Notes: generated by a model from the sequence alone, not told the origin. 62,002 bases of DNA from Anaerosalibacter massiliensis (GCA_000751555.1 CCEZ01000009.1:1-62002), one strand, 5' to 3'; shown: positions 25,631 through 35,035, counted from the stretch's first letter. Numbers and translations are program-made.

Positions 25631-26629
25631 TTAAACTATTTTAAGGGCTGGTGTATTTGCTTTAAAATCTAAAAGTTCTTTTAATTCTTCGTCTAGCTTC
25701 AATACAGTAATTGAAAAACCTGCCATTTCCAATGAGGTCATTACGTTTCCAACCAATGTTTTATATATATTAATGTTCTTTCCCTCTAACAACTCATGTA
25801 CTTCTCTATTTACAATATACAACTCCATGAGGGGAGTTCCACCTAAACCATTAACTAATACTGCTACCTCTTCTTTTTCTCCAATTTCTATATCTTCTAA
25901 TATTTTATCTAAAAGTAGTTTTGTAATCTCATTTGCATTCATTATCTTTCTTTTATAAATTCCTGGCTCTCCATGAATACCCAACCCCACTTCCATTTCA
26001 TCTTCTTCCAACTCAAAACTAGGCTTTCCTGCTTGTGGTACTATACATGGAGTGAGGGACATTCCCATAGATCTAGTGTTTGCAATGACTTTTTCTGCAA
26101 CTCTTTTTACATCTTCTAAATCCATTCCCTTTTCTGCTGCTGCGCCAGCCAATTTATGAACTAAGACTGTACCAGCTATTCCTCTTCTTCCTGTAGTATA
26201 AGTACTATCTTCTACTGCTACATCATCATTTACAACTACGGTTTCTACCTTTATTCCTTCCATTTCTGCCATATCTTTAGCCATTTCAAAATTCATTACA
26301 TCTCCAGAATAATTCTTTATTATTAAAAGTACTCCCTCTTCACCACCTACTGCTTTTATAGCTTCAAATACTTGATCTGGAGTAGGTGATGTAAATACTT
26401 CTCCTGCTACTGCTGCATCTAGCATACCTTCTCCTACAAATCCTCCATGAGATGGTTCGTGTCCGCTTCCTCCACCACTTACAAGAGCTACTTTTCTTTT
26501 TGCTGGTGAGTTCTTCCTTACTAACACATCAAACCCTTCTAGCCTCCTTAAATGTTCTGGATGGGCTTTAGCAATTCCATTGAGCATCTCATCTACAACA
26601 TTCTTAGGATTATTAATAATTTTTTTCAC
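25631..26629 (-). CDS. dhaK: Dihydroxyacetone kinase subunit DhaK (substrate-binding)
   Basis: Binds dihydroxyacetone covalently and gives DHA phosphate for glycolysis. GGGSGHEPSHGGFVGEGML (about 52-70) and the hemiaminal-forming His in LGIHGEPGIYK are present. Length 332 is typical. It is first gene of dhaKLM. No glycerol dehydrogenase or DhaR/DhaQ regulator gene is adjacent, so the source of DHA is not evident. Confidence 0.96.
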   Translation of the reverse strand: MKKIINNPKNVVDEMLNGIAKAHPEHLRRLEGFDVLVRKNSPAKRKVALVSGGGSGHEPSHGGFVGEGMLDAAVAGEVFTSPTPDQVFEAIKAVGGEEGVLLIIKNYSGDVMNFEMAKDMAEMEGIKVETVVVNDDVAVEDSTYTTGRRGIAGTVLVHKLAGAAAEKGMDLEDVKRVAEKVIANTRSMGMSLTPCIVPQAGKPSFELEEDEMEVGLGIHGEPGIYKRKIMNANEITKLLLDKILEDIEIGEKEEVAVLVNGLGGTPLMELYIVNREVHELLEGKNINIYKTLVGNVMTSLEMAGFSITVLKLDEELKELLDFKANTPALKIV

Positions 26630-26697
26630 AATAATACCCCCTATGCTTTATATTATTATTATTTTACCCTTTTTCATTAACAAATCTACATTAAAAG

Positions 26698-26732
26698 AAA
26701 AAAAGGAAAGGTTCATCAACCCCTCCTTTTTC
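26698..26732 (-). terminator. Terminator of the 76-residue glutaredoxin-like gene
   Basis: AAAAAGGAAAGGTT and AACCCCTCCTTTTT form a stem with one mismatch region, ending in TTTTTTTCTTTT on the minus strand. Confidence 0.7.
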
Positions 26733-26757
26733 TCTATCTCTCACCTTTTATTATTCA

Positions 26758-26988
26758 TTATAGATTAAGTAGCTCATCTAATCTTGCTCTGTCAAATCCT
26801 ACAATTTCTTCTCCATCAACTAATATTACTGGAACTCCCATATGTCCCATAGACATTAATTCTTTTCTAGCATTTACATCTCTTTGAACATTTTTTTCTG
26901 TATATGATACCCCGTTTTGGGAAAGATAGTCTTTCGCTGCTACACAATGTGGACATGTGTCTGTTGAATAAACTGTTACATTTGCCAT
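26758..26988 (-). CDS. Mini-glutaredoxin (NrdH / Uxx-star-like)
   Basis: 76-residue thioredoxin-fold protein with redox motif TCPHC (Cys12, Cys15), cis-proline region GVPVILVDGEEIVGFD and a short C-terminal helix. Such proteins reduce disulfides in anaerobes using thioredoxin-reductase-type donors. A related family carries selenocysteine at the first Cys; here it is Cys. It is a paralogue of the neighbour at 27056-27283; the shared stretch VPVILxDxEEIVGFDxxRxD shows local duplication. Confidence 0.9.
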   Translation of the reverse strand: MANVTVYSTDTCPHCVAAKDYLSQNGVSYTEKNVQRDVNARKELMSMGHMGVPVILVDGEEIVGFDRARLDELLNL

Positions 26989-27055
26989 TTAAAATTCCTC
27001 CTTTTATTTTCTATATACATTATACCCCCTATGGGTATCTTTGTCAAGGCTATTT

Positions 27056-27283
27056 TTAACCTATAGCCCTATCTATTCTAGACTTATCAAATCCTACTAT
27101 TTCTTCGTCATCAATTAATATTACTGGAACTGTGCGATATCCCATAGACAATAATTCTTGTTTTGCTTGAGAGTTTTCTTGAACATTCTTTTCATCATAT
27201 TTTATACCTTTTTTCAAAAAATATTCTTTTGTTTTAATGCAATAAGGACATGCATTAGCGGTATAAATAGTTATATTTTTCAT
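27056..27283 (-). CDS. Mini-glutaredoxin paralogue
   Basis: 75 residues, redox motif ACPYC, then the same EKNVQ ... ELLSMGY ... VPVILIDDEEIVGFDKSRID frame as its neighbour. The start is ATG 27283, preceded by GAGAGGAGAT; the frame continues upstream from a GTG that overlaps this ribosome site and is unlikely to be used. It probably arose by tandem duplication and may have different partners, as the CPxC residues differ (CPYC and CPHC). Confidence 0.88.
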   Translation of the reverse strand: MKNITIYTANACPYCIKTKEYFLKKGIKYDEKNVQENSQAKQELLSMGYRTVPVILIDDEEIVGFDKSRIDRAIG

Positions 27284-27400
27284 TTCCAAATCTCCTCTCA
27301 CAATTTTACCCTAATATTATATCGGTTATTTTTATAGTACCCGATAAATGTATATTTAATCAACTAAAAATAAAATAATATAGGTCTTTCTTCCTATTGT

Positions 27401-27430
27401 TTGTAGTTCTTAAGCATTATATGTTATAAT
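27401..27430 (+). promoter_or_regulatory. Promoter of comFB
   Basis: TTGTAG (27401-27406), 18 nt, TATAAT (27425-27430), about 33 bp before the comFB start. Confidence 0.6.
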
Positions 27431-27463
27431 ATTAAAGTACCATTGTAGAAAGGTTGGGATCTA

Positions 27464-27751
27464 ATGGTAAAAAATTATATGGAAATACTAGTATCAGAAA
27501 CCATTGATGATGTTATCAAGGATTATGATATTTGTACCTGTGATGATTGTTTAAATGATATTAAATCTATTGCACTTAACAATCTGCCTCCAGTGTACTT
27601 TTTATCTTCTACAGATGAAAGTCAAAAAAAAGCCTTTCTTTTAGATAGACAAAGAAAAATATCTGTACTTGCAAAAGTTGCTGAAGCTATACAAATTGTC
27701 TCAAAGAAATCTCATATTGAATATAGCAAAAAAATGAGGAAAAGTATTTAG
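27464..27751 (+). CDS. ComFB family protein
   Basis: 95 residues: VKNYMEILVSETIDDVI, then the zinc-type CTCDDC cluster with LNDIKSIALNNLPPVYF, the hallmark of ComFB. In B. subtilis comFB sits in the late competence comF operon, and cyanobacterial members bind cyclic nucleotides. Here it stands alone, without comFA or comFC, so a competence role is doubtful. Start ATG has GAAAGGTTGGGAT upstream. Confidence 0.87.
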   Translation: MVKNYMEILVSETIDDVIKDYDICTCDDCLNDIKSIALNNLPPVYFLSSTDESQKKAFLLDRQRKISVLAKVAEAIQIVSKKSHIEYSKKMRKSI

Positions 27752-27765
27752 CCTCATTTTTTTGC
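27726..27765. terminator. Bidirectional terminator between comFB and the ArsR gene
   Basis: GCAAAAAAATGAGG pairs with CCTCATTTTTTTGC. It overlaps the comFB stop and closes two convergent genes. Confidence 0.85.
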
Positions 27766-27767
27766 TA

Positions 27768-28151
27768 TTACTGATGATTAACATGATCAAGTCCTTGGCT
27801 AAATAGTTCTAATACATGATGATCATCTAATGAATATATAACCATTTTACCTTCTTTTCTAAACTTAACTAAATTTAAATTTCTAAGCATCCTTAAATGA
27901 TGAGATATGGCTGATTGAGTCATGTCCAAAAGTTGAGCTATATCACATACACATAGAGGACTCTTTGAAAGAACATATATTATTTTAAGTCTAGTAGGAT
28001 CTGACAATGCTTTAAAAATTTCAGAAAGAAGCTTTATTTTCTGTTCTTCTATCATACTATTTTTTATTTTTTCTAATTTGTCATCATTTGTTGCACTCAC
28101 TTCACATATTTTCTTAGGTTCTTTAGTTTTTTTCAATTTTTTATACTGCAA
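27768..28151 (-). CDS. ArsR/SmtB family metal-sensing repressor
   Basis: 127 residues; a charged N-terminal arm (1-38) precedes a winged HTH with CVCDIAQLLDMTQSAISHHL. Two metal sites look complete: alpha3 LCVCD (Cys67, Cys69, Asp70) and alpha5 Asp110, His112, His123, His126 in the D-x-H-x10-H-xx-H pattern of zinc/cobalt sensors (CzrA, SmtB). No metal transporter is adjacent, so the target genes are elsewhere or only itself. Confidence 0.9.
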   Translation of the reverse strand: MQYKKLKKTKEPKKICEVSATNDDKLEKIKNSMIEEQKIKLLSEIFKALSDPTRLKIIYVLSKSPLCVCDIAQLLDMTQSAISHHLRMLRNLNLVKFRKEGKMVIYSLDDHHVLELFSQGLDHVNHQ

Positions 28152-28210
28152 AACTGCAGTCTATCCCCCTTTCAAAAAAGGTTATATGTATATTATTATA
28201 CCATACTTTG

Positions 28211-29800
28211 CTAATATGGTGGTGTCATAGGGTTTAATGGATAAATAACTTTTCTCATCAGTGGATCTATATACATAATCCAATAGCCAAAGCCATTTTC
28301 AGACTCATACCAAGTATTAAATCCTGTTACTCCTCTAAAAGGATGTTCTAATGAATCAAACCTTCCAGGCACACCATAAAGATAGTATTTTATTTCTTTT
28401 TCATCTCTATATATTCCAAATAAATAATGACTATATTTTTTTATTAGTGCATGGCAAGTAGCAACTTCTTGCATAAAAGGATAATTATCATAAGTATTAA
28501 ATAAATAATTATAAAAAGGTAAAAATCCTCTGTGTATGTTTCCTCCATCATAATTTATCTCCCACCAGTCATAACCTTTTAATTCTATTCTAAAAGGATT
28601 TACATATGGAAAAAATCTTAAAATACTTAATATATATTCAGACATTTGTTCTTTATAATCTAGTCTTTTCATATATTCTATGTGATTTTGATCATAGTTA
28701 GGTTCAATTTTTATATCTTCTTCAGCTTTTTCAAATTCCAATTCTTTTATTGGTTCTTCTTCTATCTCTTCTACTTCCTTGTCTATTTTTACATTATCAA
28801 CTTTATAGTCATCATTAGCACCTTCTGTAAATGCTTCTATATTATCTTCTTCAAACTTCTCTTCTGTTTCTTCTACTTTCTCTCTTTCTTCTACATTATT
28901 CATTTCATAGTCCTTATCAATATCTTCTGTAAATTCTTCTACATTATCTTCTTCAAACTCCTCTTCTATTTCTTCTACTTTCTCATTTTCTTCTACATTA
29001 TTCATTTTATAGTCGTTGTCAATATCTTCTATAAATTCTTCTACATTATCTTCTTCAAGCTCTTCTTCTATTTCTTCTACTTTCTCATTTTCTTCTACAT
29101 TATTCATTTTATAGTCGTTATCAATATCTTCTATAAATTCTTCTACATTATCTTCTTTAAGCTCTTCTTCTATTTTTTCTACTTTCTCATTTTCTTCTAC
29201 ATTATCTTCTTTATAATCATCATCAGTATCTTCCACATTGATTTCCTCAAACTTTTCTTCATAATCTAGAGGAGAATTTTCCATAAATATTTCAGGTTCT
29301 TCTTCTACTTCTTTCAAATTTTCTTCTAATTCTTCCTTCTCATCTAACTTTTCTGATATTTCCTCTTTACCTTCATCTAGCATTTCTCTTTCATCTGTTA
29401 AGTCAGAAATATACTGATCTACTACTCCATTGTCCTTATTAATATAACCTGTCAACAATACATTTATACCCTTCCTTATAACCAATGCATTGAATTTGTC
29501 AATAGAATAATTAGACCTTTCTATATTTCTTGGATTAAATTTTTTCTCAAATCTTCCTTTTCCTCTACTATTAGTAATAATTCTACCTAAGTTTACTTCT
29601 ATAATATCTCCTTTTTCTAACCCAACTAAATAGATGGTATAGCTACTTTCTTTTTCTCCTTTATCTACATTTATGTTTATTTTCCCAATATTTTCTCTTG
29701 CTTCCAATAATCCATGTCCTTTAGGCCTTATTCTTTGTATATTAGTAAACTCTTCTTTTAAAATAAAAAACTTTCTAGTGTATACGAAACTTTCAGACAA
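28211..29800 (-). CDS. Acidic tandem-repeat protein, probable spore-associated, function unknown
   Basis: 529 residues in three parts. Residues 1-135 form a compact domain, Gly/Ile-rich (KGHGLLEARENIGKININV). Residues 136-365 are extremely acidic, with about 4.5 copies of a 34-residue repeat (203-350; unit like ENEKVEEIEEELEEDNVEEF). Residues 375-529 form a Trp/Tyr/Phe-rich domain (FRIELKGYDWWEINYDGG ... YLYGVPGRFDS ... GYWIMYIDP). I know the two end domains only as uncharacterised clostridial domains. Its place after ksgA corresponds to sporulation gene yabG in bacilli, but it is not YabG. A spore-coat or cortex role is a guess. Confidence 0.7.
   Translation of the reverse strand: MSESFVYTRKFFILKEEFTNIQRIRPKGHGLLEARENIGKININVDKGEKESSYTIYLVGLEKGDIIEVNLGRIITNSRGKGRFEKKFNPRNIERSNYSIDKFNALVIRKGINVLLTGYINKDNGVVDQYISDLTDEREMLDEGKEEISEKLDEKEELEENLKEVEEEPEIFMENSPLDYEEKFEEINVEDTDDDYKEDNVEENEKVEKIEEELKEDNVEEFIEDIDNDYKMNNVEENEKVEEIEEELEEDNVEEFIEDIDNDYKMNNVEENEKVEEIEEEFEEDNVEEFTEDIDKDYEMNNVEEREKVEETEEKFEEDNIEAFTEGANDDYKVDNVKIDKEVEEIEEEPIKELEFEKAEEDIKIEPNYDQNHIEYMKRLDYKEQMSEYILSILRFFPYVNPFRIELKGYDWWEINYDGGNIHRGFLPFYNYLFNTYDNYPFMQEVATCHALIKKYSHYLFGIYRDEKEIKYYLYGVPGRFDSLEHPFRGVTGFNTWYESENGFGYWIMYIDPLMRKVIYPLNPMTPPY
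28751..29194 (-). repeat. 102-bp in-frame tandem repeat inside the acidic protein gene
   Basis: About 4.5 units of 102 bp encoding 34 residues each. Units 1 and 2 are nearly identical; units 3 and 4 drift progressively. The period is a multiple of three, so copy number can change without frameshift. The antisense frame looks open but only encodes low-complexity F/I/Y. Confidence 0.9.
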
Positions 29801-29828
29801 GAGAAACCCCCCTTTTTAAATCCTATTA

Positions 29829-30698
29829 TTAATATATGTTAAAGGGAGGTAATATTGCACTAATCTTTGAAAATTCTTCAATTGTTAAATTTTCTGCTCT
29901 TAATTTAGAATCTATACCTGATTTATCAAGTGTATCTCTTATAATATCTTTTTCTATTTTCAATCCTGATGAAAGAGAATTTAATATGGTTTTTCGCCTT
30001 TGGGAAAAGGCAGCTTTCACTACTTTAAAAAATCTTTCTCTGTTTTCTAATTCTAGTTTCTCTTTTCTAATTTTAAGCTCTATAACAGCAGAATCTACAT
30101 TGGGACTAGGCATGAAAGCAGTTTTAGGAACAGAAAAGATTATTTCGGGTTCTGTATAGTATTGAACAAATACTGACAAGGAACCATAATCTTTAGTTCC
30201 TGGACTAGCCTTCATTCTTTCTGCTACTTCATATTGTACCATGACTAATATACTATCTATATCCAATTCATCTTCTAAAAGCTTTCCAATTATAGGAGTA
30301 GTAATATAATAGGGAAGATTGGCTACAACTTTTATATTTTCATTTTTAAATTTCTCCTTAAATAATTTAGGTAAATCTATTTTCAAAATATCTCCTGATA
30401 CTATTTCAACGTTATAGCAATCTTTCAACGTCTCATCTAATATAGGTATTAAAGCTTTATCCAGCTCTACTGCCACTACTTTATTAGCTCTAGAACTAAG
30501 TTCTTCTGTAAGAGTACCTATTCCAGGGCCTATTTCTAATATATCATCTTTCTTAGACACCTGTCCTTCTTCACATATTTTCCTTAAAATATTTCCATCT
30601 ATGAGAAAATTCTGTCCTAGGCTTTTAGAAAATTTAAAATTATATTTACTCATGATCTCCCTTATATAGCTAGGGGAATAAAGTTTCTTTTTATCCAT
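29829..30698 (-). CDS. rsmA/ksgA: 16S rRNA (adenine1518/1519-N6) dimethyltransferase
   Basis: Dimethylates two adjacent adenines in helix 45 of 16S rRNA during 30S maturation. SAM motif ILEIGPGIGTLTEEL, catalytic NLPYYIT and the C-terminal AFSQRRKTILNSL are all intact; 289 residues is usual. Its start overlaps the 3' end of rnmV by 8 bp, so the two are coupled, the conserved Firmicute order. Confidence 0.96.
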   Translation of the reverse strand: MDKKKLYSPSYIREIMSKYNFKFSKSLGQNFLIDGNILRKICEEGQVSKKDDILEIGPGIGTLTEELSSRANKVVAVELDKALIPILDETLKDCYNVEIVSGDILKIDLPKLFKEKFKNENIKVVANLPYYITTPIIGKLLEDELDIDSILVMVQYEVAERMKASPGTKDYGSLSVFVQYYTEPEIIFSVPKTAFMPSPNVDSAVIELKIRKEKLELENRERFFKVVKAAFSQRRKTILNSLSSGLKIEKDIIRDTLDKSGIDSKLRAENLTIEEFSKISAILPPFNIY

Positions 30699-31236
30699 CT
30701 TCCCTATTCATCCTCTCTACACCATCTAAAAACTCTCTTCTACTAACTCCATAATTATTCAACCTATTTAAAAACTGCTTAGAATTTGCATATCCTATAC
30801 CTAGTATTTTGCCAAGGTATTCTCTTCTCTTTCTTGAACTTTCCATTCCAACTAAACCATATTTAATTAAATCTTCTTTAGAAAATTCTTCTCTTTTCTT
30901 TGTAACTACAGGTCTAGCATTTTTTAACGCTTCAAGAATATCATCAGGGTTAGCATTTTCAACACCTATATCACCTTTTTTCAAAGCTTTTCCTCTAGGT
31001 AAAAAAGCATGTTTACAATTTTTAAGATTATTTGATATTTCTCTTCTTATTTTATCTCCTGCAAAATCCGGATCTGTAAGGATGATCACTCCCCGCTTTT
31101 CAGATATTCTTTTTAATCTATCTAAAAACTCTTCATTAAATCCATAGCCACCAGTAGCTATAATTTCTGCTTCTACTGCTTTTTTAACTGCTTGAATATC
31201 ATCTCTACCTTCCACTACTATTATTTCCTTAATCAA
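30691..31236 (-). CDS. rnmV: Ribonuclease M5
   Basis: Toprim-domain endonuclease that matures 5S rRNA. N-terminal VVEGRDDIQAV, the ILTDPDFAGDKIRR Toprim acid pair and the C-terminal helical domain are recognisable. 181 residues is normal. It lies 20 bp after tatD, overlapping ksgA. Confidence 0.95.
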   Translation of the reverse strand: MIKEIIVVEGRDDIQAVKKAVEAEIIATGGYGFNEEFLDRLKRISEKRGVIILTDPDFAGDKIRREISNNLKNCKHAFLPRGKALKKGDIGVENANPDDILEALKNARPVVTKKREEFSKEDLIKYGLVGMESSRKRREYLGKILGIGYANSKQFLNRLNNYGVSRREFLDGVERMNREDG

Positions 31237-31256
31237 AACAACATCTCCTCATAGAT

Positions 31257-32027
31257 TTAATCTATATTGAATAATTTCTTTGTATTCTCACTAGTTATCC
31301 TTCCTACATCTTCAAAACTCATACCTCTAATTTCAGCTATCATACTTGCTACATGTCTTACATATAGTGGTTCATTTCGCTTCCCCCTATGAGGCTCTGG
31401 AGTAAGATATGGAGAATCCGTTTCAACAAGAAGTCTATCAATTGGTACTGTTTTAGCTACTTCTCTTGGTTTTCTTGCATTTTTAAATGTAACAGGACCT
31501 GCAAGAGATATATAAAATCCTAAATCTACATAATCTTTAGCCATCTCTGCACTTCCAGAATAACAATGTAAAACTCCTCTTAATTTCCCATCTGCTGCTT
31601 CCTCTTTTATAATATCAAAAGTTTCCTGGTCTGCATCTCTTGAATGGACTACAATAGGCATATCTAGTTCCTTTGCTAATTTTATTTGTTCAATAAATCT
31701 TTTTCTTTGAATATCTCTAGGAGAGTTGTCATAGTGAAAATCTAGTCCTATTTCTCCTATGGCTACTACCTTATCTCTATTTGCAAAAGCCCTTAAAACT
31801 TCTATAGTACTATCATCCATTTCTTTTGCCGAGTGGGGATGAACCCCCACTGCAGCATATATATTTTCATATTCTTCAGCTAGTTTAACGGACTTTATGC
31901 TAGTAGAGATATCAGCACCTATATTAATTACTAGGGATATATCATTTTCTTCTAAAGATTTAATTAACCTATCCCTGTCCTTGTTAAATCTTTTATCATC
32001 TAAATGTGCATGACTATCTATAAGCAT
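31257..32027 (-). CDS. tatD: TatD family hydrolase
   Basis: Metal-dependent deoxyribonuclease fold (TIM barrel). Metal-binding residues are visible in IDSHAHLDD, AIGEIGLDFH, VVHSRDA, LHCYSG and the final VETDSPYLTPEPHRGKRNEP. 256 residues. It is sandwiched between metG and rnmV as in B. subtilis (yabD). The actual substrate in these bacteria is uncertain. Confidence 0.95.
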   Translation of the reverse strand: MLIDSHAHLDDKRFNKDRDRLIKSLEENDISLVINIGADISTSIKSVKLAEEYENIYAAVGVHPHSAKEMDDSTIEVLRAFANRDKVVAIGEIGLDFHYDNSPRDIQRKRFIEQIKLAKELDMPIVVHSRDADQETFDIIKEEAADGKLRGVLHCYSGSAEMAKDYVDLGFYISLAGPVTFKNARKPREVAKTVPIDRLLVETDSPYLTPEPHRGKRNEPLYVRHVASMIAEIRGMSFEDVGRITSENTKKLFNID

Positions 32028-32039
32028 ATTTACACCTCT

Positions 32040-33989
32040 CTACTCAATTTTTGCACCAGAAGGTATATCTTCTAAAGTACTTACCAATGTAAGTTTACCT
32101 TCTTCCTCTGCAGCTAATATCATACCATGAGATTCTTCTCCTCTCAACTTAACAGGTTTTAAATTGGCTACAAGTACTACTTTTTTACCTATTAAATCTT
32201 CTGAACCATAGTATTTTTTAATACCCGATACTACCTGCCTTGTTTCTTCTCCTACCTTCAATTTTAGTATCAATAGTTTATCTGCATTTGGATGATCTTT
32301 AACTTCCAATACCTCTGCTACTTTTAAATCTACTTTAGCAAAATCATCAATAGTTATATAGTCTGTTTCTTCTGTTTTTTCCACTTCTTCTTTCTTATTT
32401 TTTTTAGCTCTTTCTTTTATAAGCTTGTCATTAGCTTTATTCAATCTTTCTAACTCTTTTTTAATATCTAATCTTGGAAATATTGGTTTACCTTTTTTAA
32501 CCTTATCTCTAAATACAATTATACCCCATTTTTTAGAGTCTTCCCATAAAATATCTTCATTTGAAATTCCCAATTGTCTCCTTATTTCATCGGAAGTCCT
32601 TTCCATGAAAGGCCTAATTAATATAGATATGATTCTTAAACTTTCACATAGATTATAAAGAACAGTATCTAATCTTTCTTTATGCCCTTCTTTTGCCAAT
32701 ATCCATGGAGTCGTCTCATCTATATATTTATTAGTCCTTCTTATAAGCTTCCATATTTCTTCTAGTGCACCACTGAAATTTAATTTATCCATTTTTCCTT
32801 CTACAATATCTGCTACATTTATAGCCACTTCTCTTAAATCTACATCAAATTCACCAAGCATTATTGGCTCTGGAATACTTCCATCATTGTATTTTTCTAC
32901 CATAGTTATTGTTCTACTTACTAAATTTCCTAAATCATTAGCTAGATCTGAATTTACTCTCACTAAAAATTTCTCTCTAGAAAAAGAACCGTCTTGACCA
33001 AAAGAAAATTCTCTCAAAAGAAAATATTTGAATACATCTACTCCATACAGTTCAATAATTGGTTCTGGATATATTATATTCCCTTTGGACTTTGACATCT
33101 TATCATCTTCAAACAATATCCAACCATGGCCAAATACTTTTTTAGGAAGTTCTATATCCAATGCCATTAATACAGCTGGCCATATGATAGTATGGAATCT
33201 AACTATTTCTTTTCCTACCAAATGAACATCACAAGGCCAATACTCTTTGAATTTCTTATCATTATTAGTTCCATATCCCAAAGCACTTATATAGCAAAGA
33301 AGTGCATCTAACCATACATATACTACATGTTCTGAATTGAAAGGCACTTTAATACCCCAATCAAAAGTAGTTCTAGATACACAAAGATCTTCTAAGCCTT
33401 CTTTTAAAAAGTTATTTAACATTTCATTCTTTCTAGATTCGGGTTGTAAAAACTCTGGATTCTCTTCAAATAATTTTATTAAATCGTCCCTATACTTAGA
33501 CAATCTGAAAAAATAAGCTTCTTCCTCTGTCCATTCTACCTTCCTTCCACAGTCTGGACATTTTCCATCTTCTAACTGGGTTTCTGTCCAAAAAGCTTCA
33601 CATGGTGTACAATACCATCCATTATAATTAGATTTATATATATCTCCTTGTTCATATAATTGGTTAAATACCTTTTTAACTACTTTTTCATGTTCCATAT
33701 CAGTAGTTCTTACAAACTCATCATAGGATATATCTAGGATTTCCCAAAGTTTTTTAATATCCTTAACTATTCCATCAACATATTCTTTTGGAGTCTTACC
33801 ACTTTCTAAAGCTTTTTGTTGTATTTTTTGTCCATGCTCATCTGTTCCAGTTACAAACAATGCATTGTAGCCCATTAATTCTTTAAATCTTTTTAAAGAA
33901 TCTGCTGCTACAGTTGTATAAGTATGACCTATATGAAGATTGTCACTTGGATAATAAATAGGTGTGGTTATATAATAATTCTTCTTCAA
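32040..33989 (-). CDS. metG: Methionyl-tRNA synthetase
   Basis: Charges tRNA-Met. The class I signature is LHIGHTY (about 18-24). A zinc-knuckle domain with Cys pairs follows (CTPCEAF, CPDCGR near 125-150), then [10 protein letters not shown]-terminal EMAP/Trbp111-type tRNA-binding domain (about 545-649, [18 protein letters not shown]) ends the protein. At 649 residues the enzyme is complete. Expression is controlled by the T-box leader upstream. Confidence 0.97.
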   Translation of the reverse strand: MKKNYYITTPIYYPSDNLHIGHTYTTVAADSLKRFKELMGYNALFVTGTDEHGQKIQQKALESGKTPKEYVDGIVKDIKKLWEILDISYDEFVRTTDMEHEKVVKKVFNQLYEQGDIYKSNYNGWYCTPCEAFWTETQLEDGKCPDCGRKVEWTEEEAYFFRLSKYRDDLIKLFEENPEFLQPESRKNEMLNNFLKEGLEDLCVSRTTFDWGIKVPFNSEHVVYVWLDALLCYISALGYGTNNDKKFKEYWPCDVHLVGKEIVRFHTIIWPAVLMALDIELPKKVFGHGWILFEDDKMSKSKGNIIYPEPIIELYGVDVFKYFLLREFSFGQDGSFSREKFLVRVNSDLANDLGNLVSRTITMVEKYNDGSIPEPIMLGEFDVDLREVAINVADIVEGKMDKLNFSGALEEIWKLIRRTNKYIDETTPWILAKEGHKERLDTVLYNLCESLRIISILIRPFMERTSDEIRRQLGISNEDILWEDSKKWGIIVFRDKVKKGKPIFPRLDIKKELERLNKANDKLIKERAKKNKKEEVEKTEETDYITIDDFAKVDLKVAEVLEVKDHPNADKLLILKLKVGEETRQVVSGIKKYYGSEDLIGKKVVLVANLKPVKLRGEESHGMILAAEEEGKLTLVSTLEDIPSGAKIE

Positions 33990-34013
33990 TATACTCCCTC
34001 CTTAAATTTATAT

Positions 34014-34275
34014 ATAAAAAAACCTTCTTCTCTAAAAATAGAGACGAAGGTTTTGTTCGTGGTACCACTCTAGTTTGCTCAAACTTTACAGTTAGAGCCT
34101 TAATAGGTTACATAAATATAACCTTGCAATTTTAACGGCTGCAAACCCGTTATAGCCTACTTAAAATTCAGCTACAAGGTTCAAAGACCATCTTCAGTTT
34201 ATTCTTAAATACTGGCTTTCACCTGCTCCAGCTCTCTTTAATTTAAGTTTAAACCTACTCTTCTTATCATTACCT
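34014..34275 (-). promoter_or_regulatory. T-box riboswitch (tRNA-Met) of metG
   Basis: The T-box motif AGAGTGGTACCACG lies at 34059-34072, pairing with the terminator region. The terminator stem (AACCTTCTTCTCT/AGAGACGAAGGTT, 34021-34050) is followed by a T run on the minus strand. Stem I elements AAGAGAGTAGG-like and AGAGAGC...GAAAGCCAG are present. The specifier reads ATG at 34191-34189 in GAAGATGGTC, the Met codon, matching the gene. Confidence 0.93.
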
Positions 34276-34457
34276 TTAAATTAAATCTATATAAAATTAA
34301 AATCATATATTTTTTTAAAACTTATATATATTAATTATACCCTATTTATCTAGTAAATATATAGCAATATAAAGAATTTGTCAAGGTTTTAGCTATCACA
34401 TTTTTGACCACATACATATAATATTATTAACTATAAAAAATAAAGGAGTTGTTTTTT

Positions 34458-34754
34458 ATGTATCCAGATATTAACCCAGATCCTTGTATGCCTGTAGTAC
34501 CACCAATGTATCCAATGGATCCTTATATGCCAGACTATCCTATATATGAGCCTCCATACTATATGGACCCATCAATGGATTGTCCTATGATGGATCCAAT
34601 GGTTAGGCAATGTATAGCTGTATGTATGAGGCAATGTGGAAGGTATATGTACCCAATGGATTATCCTATGGAATCAAATCAGATGAAAAATGTTTTGCCA
34701 GAAGAATTAGATAGTATTCCTACAAATCCGTCTAATACTGATGATATAGAGTAA
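34458..34754 (+). CDS. Small Met/Pro/Tyr/Asp-rich protein, possible spore coat component
   Basis: 98 residues from ATG 34458 (GGAG upstream; a TTG 9 bp earlier is less likely). The first half is built from YPMDP, PYMPDYP and PPYYMDP motifs. A Cys pattern follows (CPMMDPMVRQCIAVCMRQC), then a polar tail. Composition resembles small clostridial coat or exosporium proteins, which cross-link through Tyr and Cys. A CATATAATA just upstream fits a late mother-cell sigma -10, weak support. No family is recognised. Confidence 0.6.
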   Translation: MYPDINPDPCMPVVPPMYPMDPYMPDYPIYEPPYYMDPSMDCPMMDPMVRQCIAVCMRQCGRYMYPMDYPMESNQMKNVLPEELDSIPTNPSNTDDIE

Positions 34755-34806
34755 TTGGTCCATATTTCTTAAAAAAACTAAATTCTTTTTAACTTTTGTG
34801 AATAAG

Positions 34807-34857
34807 GCTCTCGAGTTTTCATTGAAATCATGGGATTCGAGAGCAATAAGTTTTTTT
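34807..34857 (+). terminator. Terminator after the Met/Pro-rich gene
   Basis: GCTCTCGA (34807-34814) and TCGAGAGC (34837-34844) form a stem followed by AATAAG and seven T. Confidence 0.75.
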
Positions 34858-34976
34858 GAAAAATCATTTCTACTCTCTAACTATTTAAGAATATCTTTTT
34901 ATAAAACTGGTTATAATAGCAGTTCATAGGGTCTTTTTGCAAATTTAAAAAAGATTTAGAAAACTCATCAAAAAAT

Positions 34977-35005
34977 TTGACAAATTATTTTATTTAAACT
35001 AGAAT
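34977..35005 (+). promoter_or_regulatory. Promoter of the G5-3D protein gene
   Basis: TTGACA (34977-34982), 17 nt, TAGAAT (35000-35005), about 30 bp before the ATG. The -35 box is a full sigma-A match. Confidence 0.75.
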
Positions 35006-35035
35006 ACTATACAGCAAACCAGAGGAGGGAAAATA

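Noticed and set aside
28751-29194. Periodic repeats as a CRISPR array
   Set aside because: The repeat is 102 bp, in frame, without unique spacers, and lies inside a coding gene.
28682-29269. Open 195-codon plus-strand frame opposite the acidic repeats
   Set aside because: It is the antisense of an E/D-rich repeat and encodes only F, I, Y and L without a ribosome site.
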